Assembly (NCBI GenBank): GCA_963920575.1
Contig: OY986972.1
Location: forward strand, 12,350,010 to 12,414,009
Reading direction: 5' to 3'
DNA length: 64,000 nucleotides
Source of the DNA: Narthecium ossifragum
Lineage: Eukaryota > Streptophyta > Magnoliopsida > Dioscoreales > Nartheciaceae
Program-made: the position numbers and the translations under genes
Notes under the pieces: generated by a model
Told to the model about the DNA's origin: nothing
The model's input: the letters and a program-made list of their open reading frames with translations, nothing else
Database searches by the model: none
In this document: positions 32,038-43,941 of the stretch, one piece after another
Position numbering within the stretch: position 1 is the stretch's first letter
How the letters are laid out: every line of letters starts with the position of its first letter

Positions 32038-34070
32038 AAAAGGAGATGACCTTAGTAGATATTTTCATATCTCGACGGATTTATTTTCAATCATGTGATC
32101 TTGACATCCTTGACAATCCGAACGACGACATTCTTAATAGGTCAATGGATGATTCGATTATATTTGAGCATAATGTTGACTCCTTTCTTCCTGATCACCT
32201 GGATGACATGTATTTTTGTTTGAGAGATCTAGCCATATTGTTTACTGGTGTTAGTATGGAAAAGCTAGTTCACATTTTTTAAATATGCCACTTGGATTCA
32301 TATGCTAAATTAACCTTGGTGGCACTACCGAGGTTAAATATTCAGAATTTGGCACCCATTGATTTTGCATCCCATCGTGCTATAGAACATCCACCGAGGG
32401 CACGATTTAAAATTCTCTATATTGTATAGAGTGGTTTAGTTTGCTTTATCTGCTTTATTGTGTGCTTGAGTGTGCTTGAATTATTTTTAGGTTGTGTGCT
32501 TGCATGTTGCTTTTGTTTTTGCTTTGATTTGTTTTTTTTTTTAAGTGATCGAGCATTCCCTATCATACCTGAAGAATTCGCCCAGCCATGGTGGTTATGG
32601 AAATTCAGAGTTTGGCAACTCCCACAGTATTCAAAGAAGAAAGCATGAAGTCGAGCCAATGACAATAAACAAAGGCGCTGCTTGGGAGGCAACCCAAGGG
32701 GAGTTCGTTCTTTTCTCTTTTTATTTTCGCATTTCCATTTTAGTTATATTTATTTTTTCCTTTTCTTTGCATTTCACCTTCCATTGAGAACAATGTCAGT
32801 TTCAAGTGTGGGGCAGGAGATTTAGGTTGCATTTGCCATGAGCGAGAACTAGTTAAGCTTGACATATTCATAACATGATTGAATGAGTAATTTTGCGACT
32901 TAGAATTAATTAGTTGAGTTATTTTTCTTGATAACTCAACTAATTAAGAAACTGACTAAATGAGTAGACAAAAGCTGGTGAGATTTTGAGCCTTTAGACT
33001 GACACATTCATATCAGTCTCACTATTTTCTTTCATGAGAGATATTCTTCCATGAATTTGTTTCTCTAGAACTTGCTTTGATTCTATTCAAGGTCACATTG
33101 ACACATGCAAACATGAACATGATTAAGGCCCTCTTTGTTATAAGCTACATAAGCCAAATAGCCTACCTTGCAATAAATTTTTCCTTTTGCAAAACCCCTT
33201 CGAGTTTTATTAACCCACATTATAACCTTTAAACCTGAAAAGAATATTTCCGTTACCCAAGTCATAAAACTAGTGGAGCATTGATCATCATTATGGCATG
33301 TATTGGTGTGCAAGTTTCAAGTATTGGGGTGGTTGGATTTGTGGTATGGTTATGACTGAAAAAAACAAAAAAAAATGAGAAAAAAAAAGAAAAGAAGAAA
33401 AGAAAGTGAAGGAGGAAACTGTTTCTCATGTTACAATATGTGTTTATGAATCCTCCCAATAGTTTTGTATGATATCTACAAAGGTGGATGTTTTTGCAAA
33501 AGATTGTTCACTATTTCAGTTAAAAAGTATTCCTTTGAACAATCTCTTTGCCAATGTGGTAATGTATATGGGTTGAGTATGTTAAAGCTAAGTTGAGGAA
33601 GTTGTTGAATGGAGAGATTGGTTGTACATGTATTATTGATGCATTTTTGCTCCATTAGTTCCATTGGTTTTTGAGCTACATTCCCAAATATTTCTCACAT
33701 TGACCCTAAACCCCGTTACAACCCTTGAAAGTCCTTATGATCCGTGTTATGCATGTGATTTTAGTGGTGGAGAATGAGAAGATATGCAAGCTTTTGGTAG
33801 ATCATTTTCATTGGAATGAATTTGAGTGAAATACTTCAAACACATGAGAGTTGAGTGTTAATTTCCGTGAGGGTCTACTGATTTAGTATGCTCCATACTC
33901 AAGTGAAAATACTTTCTGATTGATTTTTAAGTTGTCTAAAAATGTTTGTTCATGATATGTTATGAGTTGTGAAGAGTTTGATTGTTCTTTGTTGATGGCG
34001 TTGCAACCTTGATTTTTAGTAGAGTGAATTTTAGTTTTGCCCGAGGACGAGCAAAAGCTAAGTGTGGGAA
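32038..34070 (+). other. Long 3' non-coding region of F1
   Basis: AT-rich with short non-conserved frames. It has the landmarks GGGAGGCAACCCAAGG, AGTGTGGGGCAGG, an A/G-rich run at 33358-33410, and CCCGAGGACGAGCAAAAGCT near the end. These recur in Athila 3' regions in the same order (family knowledge). I see no RNA gene. Confidence 0.6.
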
Positions 34071-34601
34071 TTCAGATTCCAGATAGAACATTGCTGGAGA
34101 CGAGGCAGCGACCGGTCTTGCCAGCGTTCACGCACTAATGACAAGAGAGCAGCTTCAGTAGCAACCCATTTCAAAGCCGTCATATTCGACTTTCAGCTTT
34201 CAACTTCAGCCTATATATATGTAGCAAAGATTACTAATATTGAATCAGAGGTTCTGGCTTCGATCCGAGGTTTTCGCCAAATTTCTTTCCTCTGATTGAA
34301 TTGGATTTCGGATTTGTGATTTCGATCATGATAGTGATTATCCTCGCCTCATTTTATGTTAATGGGATTTGGTAAGTGTACTATATATATTCTCTTTGTT
34401 TATTAACCTCTTGTAATTAATGGTTTTATGTCCAATTACCATCATGCTTCATGTATATTTATGCATATGTACTTACAAGCTTTACTTTCCATTGTAACCT
34501 GCTTAACATATATATACATATGTATTATATATACCTAAGCTCTATGTGAGGCTCATGGTTGAACCAAGGGAGTCATGCCCCTTGGGATGTGTATAATAAA
34601 T

Positions 34602-34933
34602 GGGCCGAAGGTATTCCCTAACTGTATTGTTTGATTCCTTCTTGTTATTGTAAATCATCGTAATGCCGAAATTTGGATTGCATGAATTGTTGTTAGCGGC
34701 ATGTATGTGTGACATTGTAGTAAATTGAAATGCTTAATTGTTTGCTTAGCCTTGTGAAGGCTCATGGGGGCCGAAGGTATTTCCTAACTGTATTGTTTGA
34801 TTGCTTCTTGTTATTGTAAATAATCGTAATGCCGAAATTTGGATTGCATGAATCGTTGTTAGCGGCCTGTATGTGTGCCATTGTAGTACTTTGAAATGCT
34901 TAATTGTTTGCTTAGCCTTGCAAAGGCTTGTGG
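34602..34933 (+). repeat. 166-bp tandem duplication in the E LTR
   Basis: Two adjacent copies starting GGGCCGAAGGTATT at 34602 and 34768. Both contain CGTAATGCCGAAATTTGG and end near TTGTTTGCTTAGCCTT; they differ by a few bases. Confidence 0.9.
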
Positions 34934-35172
34934 CCTTGTTGAGCCCTTATAATGTTTTAGTTTAGACCTTTGCTATGTTTAGCCCTTTGACAAGCTGTAT
35001 GCTATGCCTAGCCCTTGCAAGTTGTTTGGCATATTGTTGCATTGCATGTATTCTTATATGTATGTGTGAGCATTAATCCAATTGATTGCATTAGAAACAT
35101 TAGATTAGGATATGGGCGAATAGGTGTTTCTCTGATTCGTGTGACTCGGGTATGCCGGATCCCTAGGATACG

Positions 35173-36072
35173 TGTCACACCCCGACCCAGAAAACCCATC
35201 CATGCCAAGGCGTGAGGGTTCCTACTCTACTCAATCATCACCGGCGTATTTATAATAAAATAAAAACAACTAATCTAACAATTGATCTGGGGTCAATATA
35301 GAAATTCAATTATAATTCAAGATTCAGATACAATATTAAATCCTCAAAATCCTTACAAAAGGAAATTATACATTAAATAATTCATCAAGATTGAATGAAC
35401 CCCAAGTCCTCGAACACCTCCAAAGATCAGCTCAATTAAATATACAAAAACCACTTAAATCCTCACTTTAAACCAGCTGCCCTGTTTCAACACAGACAGA
35501 CCATTTAAATCACCAGAAATTCTACGTTGCTCCAAAAATCATGAAACCAGTTTGAACTGAAAGATAACTCACAGATCTAAAACTTTCATTTATAAATACA
35601 ACTCAGATAATGCATGTACAGTTCTACATCAAGGCTAGAACACCACTGTTCTGCTAGAACAGAAAATCCAGAAATCAAGAGATGTGAAAAACATGCTTAA
35701 ATCCATATCAAATCAAATCCAATTCCTACCAAACTTCAATCAGGTGTCAAGCAAGCTATAACACACCATCTAGCATATTTAGACTGAAGAACAAACAAAG
35801 ACAAAGACTAACAACTCCTAATCAAACCTTAAATAAGAAACCTACCTTAATAAGCTTTTCCTTGGCTGAATCCTCGCTAATCAGCCACTAATCCAGCTCC
35901 AAACCAGTCCACAGGTCTTCCTCAAGCTTCCACGAATCCAACAAGCCCTGAAGCACTTGATTTGGTAGCCGGAGGAGGGAGAACGAAGCTAAGGAAGGGA
36001 AGGAGATGGCCACGGAGCATGGGAAGAGAAAGGAAAACCAGCAGAGAAGAAGAGGATAAGGGGGGCTCTTAA
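35173..36072 (-). repeat. Truncated 3' LTR of the D-like element
   Basis: Nearly identical to 39513-40410 up to GGGGGGCTCTTAAAG. The U3 start (about 320 bp in the partner LTR) and the polypurine tract are replaced by interior-like sequence. Confidence 0.85.
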
Positions 36073-39000
36073 AGGGCACTCTGATGATTCCGGACGAAAC
36101 TGAATGACGTCTCCTTGGCACCTCCGCTGCCAAACTAACTGGACCTTTTGCGTCATGTCATCCGAAAGGGCACTCTGTCGCCAACTGCGAACCCCAATGG
36201 CTGTCACCTCTGATCTATGCAAACCCTCTGTCACTCCGACTTGATCCATGCTGATCCTCTGGAGATCGGGTGACGATATCTAGATCGATGTCTAACGTCT
36301 CTGCAAAGTCTGCCCAACAAGCCGGAGAACAACATGGGAAGTCATCATAGGCCTCAAATGGGGTAACGTCGATGCTGAGCTGTCAACTGCTGAAGTAGGC
36401 AAACTCCACCATGGAACGTGATCTTGCCATCTGACATCTGCATCAATGATACGTGCTCTAAGCACGTCACCAGGGATCTGAATGGTCCTCTGACCGTCTG
36501 TCTATCTGTGCCGTGAGATCTTGTGCTAACAGCTAACAAAAATGGCCATGGGCTCCTGAGAGCTGTACTAGAGTCTGTCTGTGAATCTGGAATTTCGATC
36601 TAAAATGATGGAAGTTGAACTATCATGCAATCTGATCACCTCTCTGAGGACTGTATGATGCTATCTGAAATGGTGGGTGATGTCTCCACAGCCTCTTGTC
36701 GAACAATCAGGAGCACGACGCGAACCGCTGTAATGCACCTCGAATGGCGCCGCATCAGTCTGGACTGATGATTGCTGATGTAGACAAACTCCAGCAAGGG
36801 ACGTACTCCTCTCAGCTACCACCTGCAACCTGGTGATGACGCCCGTCATGGTGTGCTTCTATCCCCACTCCGACACTGAAAGAGGGGATGTAATGGATCT
36901 GCTGGATCTGCAACACTGCTACCGAAGCACAACCTGTCGTCCGCTGATGCTGTCTAGTCCTCAATCGCGCGCTCGGTACCAACCGCAACACTGATCTCTA
37001 TGATCACCGAAATCTGCGCTGGGTCTCTATCACTCTGGCCAGAAGAGCTGGAATGCTGCGAACAGCAAAGAGGATGTCATCTGGAACCAAATCCTCGAAA
37101 CTCGACCCAACTGACTATCTGTCTCCAATGAGCTGACAAACCCACTGAATCTGCTCTAGCCTCTCTAGCAACCACCGACGGCTATCACCCTTAAAGGCAC
37201 GGACATCGTGACTTTAAGGCAAAAAGGTATGACCACCTGGTCACTCTGGTCAACGATCCCGCGGTCCTGGAGATGTCTCTGCTGAATCTCAAATACCGTC
37301 TTCGACCTCCGCCGCTGCACATCTGTCTACCGCTGGCACAACCCATCCGCAGTATCCTGCCAAACAACACCAATGCTCCCTCAGCAGCTGTGACGCGAAC
37401 CCCAAAACGCTCCTACTCCTCCTCAACGCGTGAGTAGATGCGATGATGTCGATGGGCGCCACTGCAAACCGATCAGGGTACGGCATGGTCTGGAAAGCTG
37501 TCTTCGGGATGTCGAAATCCTGAAGTCTCAACTGGTGTAGTCGACACAAAAGCCGATCTCTGAAGTGGTCGACGAATCTCTCAGTTGCTAGCATGTCATC
37601 GACGCACAATAGCAGACACATGCTTGCCACTGCCACACTGTCCAACTTCCTGAAGCCTATGTATGTAGGGAGGGAATCACCCACAAGTGAACCGGAACAC
37701 ACTCTGATGTTGCACACCGGGGCGAATGAAGTCCTGAGCTACTGACTCGGCCGACTGAGTCCTCGACTCTCCATATCCTGCTGGCATCCACCTGCAAACT
37801 CGCATTGCTCAAAACCTCCTGTAGGGTCTCAACCTCGAACTCGGTATCCCGCAAAGGCGATAACCGAAAGCTTCTCAAAGAATCGCTGCACAAACAACGC
37901 GAGGGGAAAACCGCTCTCCCGAGCACCCTCGAGAGCAAAAACGGAAGGGGTTCACCACAAACTGGTGAACAGGCCCCATCTCTCGACAACCAGAAGGATC
38001 GCCAACCCACGACCTTCAACGAAAGCAAGACAACGTCGTCAGGTGTACTCACAACACCCTCCTACGGCCAAGGAAACACAACTCGATGCGTGGCCAACCA
38101 ACGCAACCGAGAAAGTTGTCGAACCCCCAACGTGTACCACACGTGGGCGACGGGCACCTAGAGGCCCCCAGCCTCTAGCAAACGCCCCGACAAGAGCTGC
38201 CAACCCAAGCTCTTGTCCCAATCAGTGGCTACTCTCAAGCCACACCTGACTCCGGTCCCAAGCCGGCACGGCTACACAGGGACGAGTCACAAGGGAAAAA
38301 CCCAAACCACCAAGAAACTGCACGCTACGAGACACGCCGAAGCTGAAGGCTGACGCTGAAAGCAGAAGCTGGTGGTTCTGAAACTGGTTGCTGCAGAAGC
38401 TGCTCGCTCCTCAGGAGTGCGCGAACCGTCGACGAGACCGGTCGCCGCACTGCCTCCAGCAAGCCTCCATCAGGAATCTGAACTTCGCGTCTGCCTCAGG
38501 TACCTGCCCCAACTGAGGTATCAACACACTGCTCAGGCCCACGCCGTGAGTCATGCACAACTGCTCTGTGGTAACCGTCTCGCGCCCCTCACAGCCAGCA
38601 CCGTCGGCGGAACGCCTCCCGGCGGCTAGCACTCGAGCACCCGGTGAGATCTCCCTCAGCATGGCGGTCCAGGCTACCTCCAACAAGAACTAGCACGACG
38701 CCACTGCCCAAACATCTGAACTCTGCCAACGGCTACCCCGCCATTCCCTGAAACCCGGAACAACCCGAAACTCACAACGACCACCGACCAACTGCCCGGT
38801 GTCAACCCTCAAGTCACCTGCCTCAGTAGCTAGAACACAGCCTAGGGCACCCTAGACCGTCGTTCCAGCATACTGGGTCAGATGAACCAGCCAACCCGCG
38901 TGTTGCCACACGGTGCGAGTACCCAAAACCAAAGGAGGGTACTCCCAACTACACCACCCTCCAAGGGTAGGTGCCAGGGAACAGTACGCAAACTGTTCCC

Positions 39001-39490
39001 ACCACACAACCAACAGTGTCCCTAGTGACCCTGACAAGCGTCACTATGCATCGCTTACTGGGAAGGCAAGAACCAACAGCTTCCCAAGCAAGCGATCCTC
39101 CAGGATGTCCAACACATCCGGGATCTGGGACACCTCCCTCAACTAGTCCTCTACTGTCGAAGGATCTCCAACGTCGCCTATAAACCACAACCTGTTCGCC
39201 TCGCGAAATTACGAGAGTACAAAGGCGACACACGTCCGGTTCCCTACTCGCCCGTCTCCAGCACGGTGGGAGACACTGTCAAGCGAGGGAACGGACGACA
39301 CCGGCGTGCATGCACATCTCCCCCTGAGACGTCATGTCACAGCCGGAAAATAACAAAACAAGCAACAATCAATAAGCGGAAACATATCACACACGAGCGC
39401 AAACAAAACATGCAGGGATGCGCTAACCTTAGAACTATCCCAGTCCACGCTCAAACCTTAACCGCAAGCCTAATCCTATCCCTGGGACCT
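36073..39490 (-). pseudogene. Heavily decayed gypsy gag-pol of the D-like element
   Basis: No long frame, but minus-strand traces appear in pol order. Near 38000-37650, TEFEVETLQEV resembles the pre-RT segment and FRKLDSVAV the IDYRxLNxVTV motif. At 37560-37490, LHQLRLQDFDIPKTAFQT matches RT [18 protein letters not shown]. Near 37340, LAGYCG matches the LGLAGYYR segment. At 36790-36670, SSVQTDAAPFEVHYSGSRR matches integrase SSIQMAPFEALYGRRCR, and a similar trace at 36440-36360 suggests a local duplication. The gag part (about 39250-38400) is too decayed to read. Confidence 0.75.
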
Positions 39491-39497
39491 ACAGCCT

Positions 39498-39509
39498 GCT
39501 CTGATACCA
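39498..39509 (-). other. Primer binding site of the D-like element
   Basis: Minus strand TGGTATCAGAGC, three bases after the LTR end. This is the tRNA-iMet type. Confidence 0.9.
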
Positions 39510-39512
39510 AGT

Positions 39513-40728
39513 TGTCACACCTCGACCCAGAAAACCCATCCAGGTCGAGGCGTGAGGGTTCCTACTCTACTCAATCATCACTGGCGCATTTATAATAAAA
39601 TAAAAACAACTAATCTAACAATTGATCTGGGGTCAATATAGAAATTCAATTATAATTCAAGATTCAGATACAATATTAAATCCTCAAAATCCTTACAAAA
39701 GGAAATTATACATTAAATAATTCATCAAGATTGAATGAACCCAAAGTCCTTGAACACCTCCAAAGATCAGCTCAATTAAATATACAAAAACCACTTAAAT
39801 CCTCACTTTAAACCAGCTACCCTGTTTCAACACAGACAGACCATTTAAATCACCAAAAATTTTACGTTGCTCCAAAAATCATGAAACCAGTTTGAACTGA
39901 AAGATAACTCACAGATCTAAAACTTTCATTTATAAATCCAACTCAGATAATGCATGTACAGTTCTACATCAAGGCTAGAACACCACTGTTCTGCTAGAAC
40001 AGAAAATCCGGAAATCAAGATATGAAAAACATGCTTAAATCCATATCAAATCAAATCCAATTCCTACCAAACTTCAATCAGGTGTCAAGCAAGCTATAAC
40101 ACACCATCTAGCATATTTAGACTGAAGAATAAACAAAGACAAAGACTAACAACTCCTAATCAAACCTTAAATAAGAAACCTACCTTAATAAGCATTTCCT
40201 TGGCTGAATCCTCGCTAATCAGCCACTAATCCAGCTCCAAACCAGTCCACAGGTCTTCCTCAAGCTTCCACGAATCCAACAAGCCCTCAAGCACTTGATT
40301 TGGTAGCCGGAGGAGGGAGAACGAAGCTAAGGAAGGGAAGGAGATGGCCACGGGAGCAGGGGAAGAGAAAGGAAAACCAGCAGAGAAGAAGAGGATAAGG
40401 GGGGCTCTTAAAGGTGTTACTGTAGCTACAAGTACCGCCTTGCTACAGTAGCCGAGCTGCTACAGTGGTCGCGATCCAACCGCCCGTCTCGATCCTCTCC
40501 GATCGAGCTCTGATCTTCCGATCGAGAACGCCTATGAGAATCTAATCAAACACAAATTACAATCAGAGGCCGTGTGTGTACATCGCGGGTGTGGAACCAA
40601 CCGTCAAGGCGCAATTTATCAAATTGCCCTTGGGGTCTTCGCGATCAACCCGATCGCGGAACAAGGCCAAACGGGCCAGACCCTCGACCTAACGCGGTCG
40701 GACCGGGTTGGAGGAGCTGGTCCTCACA
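39513..40728 (-). repeat. 5' LTR of the D-like element (1216 bp)
   Basis: TGTCACACCTCGACCC to GGTCCTCACA on the plus strand. It is shorter than the 2.2-kb D LTRs and lacks the GATCGATC clusters. Confidence 0.88.
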
Positions 40729-42373
40729 ATACGAGTCAATCCGACTCGACCAACTAGACCCGAACAGAGAAGAGGAACCAAACTGGTTCAGCCTCTTTTC
40801 TAGTTTGACTTGGACTTCTCTAGTTCAAACTAGAGTATTTAATTAGGATTTATCATTAGTCTTTTATATTTAATTGAGTCCTATTTGATATTTGATTGTT
40901 AGGAATTAATTAAGAGTCCATTTGAGTTAGGAAGTTGAGTTGAGTCTGATAGCCTTATTACTTACTAATTGAGCAAGGGGGGTTTCCTAGTTGGATTAGG
41001 ACTCTATCAAGGTCTCTATAAAAGAACCTCATTATTTTGTATTATGATGAAGAATGATGAAGAGAATTATGATTAGTTAAGAGTAGTTGATAAAATATCA
41101 TAGGAGTAGAATATCATAGGAGTAGAGGTAATGTAAATTCCACCAGATATCCACCATCGATCCACCTTCTTCCCCGTCGGTCATCTTCTCCGCAGCCGGC
41201 ACCGCATCCACCGGTATTTCTCTCTCCCCACCACTTTCTCTCTCCTCCAAGTCATCGCCATGTCAGCGCCACTATTCATCGTCTCCTTCCCCTTCTCTCT
41301 CCCGTGCCCAAACCCTAAGCTACCGCCGACCATCGCCGTTCTCTCCTCTCCGGCCTTCCCCGCTGCCGTCCAGGACCACCATCCTCTTCCCCCAAGGTCA
41401 ACACCTCCACTTCCTCCTTCGTCCTCTCTGGCACCTTCCCCGGCAACCCGACCTCCGTCCCCATCTCCGTCAACCCCCTGTCCGACCCCGTTCTCACCCC
41501 AAACCTTCTTAAACTACATCCCCCGCCTCCGTAGACCAGATCCTGACCTTCCATAACCATTCCCAAGCCTCCTGTCGAGCTCCCCGTCGTCCCCGACACC
41601 GGTGAACCCAAACCTGCGCCGTCGACCTCCAAATCCCGTCACTCCGTCGTCTATCCGATCGATCCGCTCCGGTGGATATCTTCTCCATCAACCCGCAACC
41701 CTTCCTGACAAGACCCAGACTGCTGTCGCAGCCCCTACGCCGGCGATCTACACCGGCGACTCCCCTACCATCGGATCATCCCAGCCAACCTTGACCAAAT
41801 TGGCTCAGCCAACTTAGACTGGTTCAGCCAAGCTACTTAGCCCAATCCATCCGAGCCAGATTCAATTTCTTGAGCCAACCAACCAATCCAGCCCAACCCA
41901 GTCAAGTCCTATCCAGTCAGCTCAAGCCAGATCCGATCCAGATAAACCAGATTCAGCCAATTGGACTCAAATCAAGTCCGATCAGGCCAATTCTGATCGA
42001 TTGGAGCAGTAGAGACCCGATACGAGAGGATTACGAGTAGACCGCTCGTATCATTGTGGTATAGGATGCGAATTAAGTTCTGATTGATTGTGTTATCCTT
42101 CAAGAATTATTATTGTAGTAGAACTGGAATATTATATGATATTGTTTGAGATATAGATGTCATGTTGGTCCCCTGAGCTAAGTGCTAAGGGTGTGTGTAT
42201 ATGATGTCCCTGACCGGTGTCCATGTACGAGGGGCGGTTAGATGATGAGGGTTGGCGGTGAGCGCAGCGGCAATGTGCAAACCCTATGTCTGTACCCGTA
42301 TAGATCGTCCCCCTCGTTTCGCCGTGGGGTAAGGATAGTGTAGCCCTCGGGGAATCCATAAGGCCAGTGTAGA

Positions 42374-43710
42374 TGATCGTCAGCAGACGTGTCGTTAAAT
42401 CGTACGTACTCTCAGTTTAAAATATTTATAAACCCTTATTTCAATATTAAATTCAAATGATAGTATAATGATAAAATACGGGGTCGACCACAGGGAAACT
42501 ATTGATTCAAACAGCGAAAACAAAACCAACTCTCATTACTCTATTCTAAAGCAACAAAAGGGTTTATGGGTTTTAGAAATTGAGTAATTAAAACTAACTA
42601 TGAAAGCAATGTAAATTAATATGAAGATCAATCAATAAGAGAAAACCTAGGGATTATTCAATCCACTTTAGTGTGACTTCCTGTATTCTCTAGTTATCCT
42701 CTTGTCTTCTTATCTAGATATTATAGATTCACAACTTCTTAAGCTTACATGAATCCCTGGAAGAAAGTAAGTGTTTTTCAAAGGCATACTTTATCTTCAA
42801 TTCACATAGCTTGTCTTCGGAATAACCTTAGCACAATCTATCGTCTCTAAGCATAAAGTATCTCATCGGCTATTCACAAATCATATTAAAACCATCTTAT
42901 AGATCTCTACTATCAATCACCGAAATCAAGTAGGTCTAAAAATACGTCAATGAATTCTGTTCCCTTAACTCTTTTATCATTAAAATCAAATCTATAAGAT
43001 CATGTTTAGAATAAAAATACAAGATTCAAACTAGAAAAATAAAGAGAAGATATCTTAAAGCTTCATGAGATCCCTAAGTATAAGAATCAACCACTCATCT
43101 TTGGGATGGAAGCCATAGGTTTGCTAAAGAACGCCAAGGATCAAAATTGCATCTCCGTCGTCTTCAGAAACCCTAATATGCTCTTTTCTCTCTATGGGGA
43201 TGATGAATTTTCGGCCAGAAAACCTCCGTTTATAGGGATAAAGTTGGCCAAAGTGGTAACACCTCAAGTAGGACTCTATTTCTAATATTTGGTTTCCGCA
43301 CGACCGATCGATTGCCCATATGACTGATCGATCGTCACTATTCATCGATCGATCGTCCGTCTGAATGATCAATCGTCCAACATTGCTTTTTGCAGCCAAC
43401 TTCATCTTGATAATTCTGGAACTTCTAAACAGAATTTGGCAAAGCTTCCAACATGAAAGTTGATTGGCTCAATGTTTTCTAGCAGTTCTCCAAAGTTCAG
43501 GAATTTAAGGGATTTTCTGGAATTTATGTTGAATTCTTCTCAAACTGACAGCAAGGCAGAGTATTTTTCAGGATATTAACCTTTTTCTGTATTTTCTATC
43601 TTGAATCCTCATTTAACCTGAAATCAAAAAACAAACTATCAAATACAAAACCTCTCAGGCTAACAAAGATAAGTTAAGGGGTCAAATTATAAATATTTCA
43701 TTACTCATCA
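42374..43710 (-). repeat. F-type solo LTR, reverse (1337 bp)
   Basis: TGATCGTCAGCAG to TTACTCATCA on the plus strand. Flanks are GTAGA (42369-42373) and GTAGG (43711-43715), a duplication with one mismatch. It has the CGACCACAGGGAAAC leader-type block and two GATCGATC copies near 43322-43350. Confidence 0.8.
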
Positions 43711-43941
43711 GTAGGCCTTGAGTCACCCCTTAGATTTAGGCAGAGGAAAACACAGTTGTTGTTGCATTTCCTTTGAGTGTGACGTAGAATAGAACCCTAC
43801 TGAGCTTATCGTTTACTCCTATCCGGGCTACGTTTGCAGGTACCGGCACGGTTCCCTCGTTAGATAGTTACGGTGTTGGAGGTGGTTCTTCTCCTAGTTG
43901 TGTGTGAGATCGAGGAGTTGTCATTAACCACTTTAAATTTA

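Larger units (their letters stand above)
24647..34070 (+). mobile_element. Athila-like retrotransposon F1, pol deleted
   Basis: Order: 5' LTR (24647-29425, split by D), tRNA-Asp primer site, intact gag-protease ORF, remnant of the pol start, then the long 3' region typical of Athila (GGGAGGCAACCCAAGGGG at about 32678, AAGTGTGGGGCAGGAG at 32804, GCCCGAGGACGAGCAAAAGC at 34038). RT, RNase H and integrase are absent. No 3' LTR follows the expected tract at about 34060; the sequence changes to E-type LTR instead, so a deletion probably removed it. Confidence 0.85.
35173..40728 (-). mobile_element. D-like gypsy element, decayed
   Basis: Minus-strand element with perfect ATACG duplications (35168-35172 and 40729-40733). 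Order: truncated 3' LTR (36072-35173), decayed interior, tRNA-iMet primer site, 5' LTR (40728-39513). LTR ends are TGTCACACCCCGACCC and GGTCCTCACA on the plus strand. Confidence 0.88.
35166..42053 (+). repeat. LTR-A split by a D-like element
   Basis: The first seven bases GGATACG (T1 changed to G) lie at 35166-35172. After the D-like element, ATACGAGTCAATCC resumes at 40729 and the LTR runs to CGCTCGTATCA at 42053. About 15-20 bp of E LTR present in the other copy are missing at the left edge, so I cannot show a target duplication for the A LTR itself. Confidence 0.75.

Noticed and set aside
32046..32282. Short Asp-rich frame after F1 gag-protease
   Set aside because: It lies in the Athila 3' region, shows no domain, and I see no homologous frame in F2.
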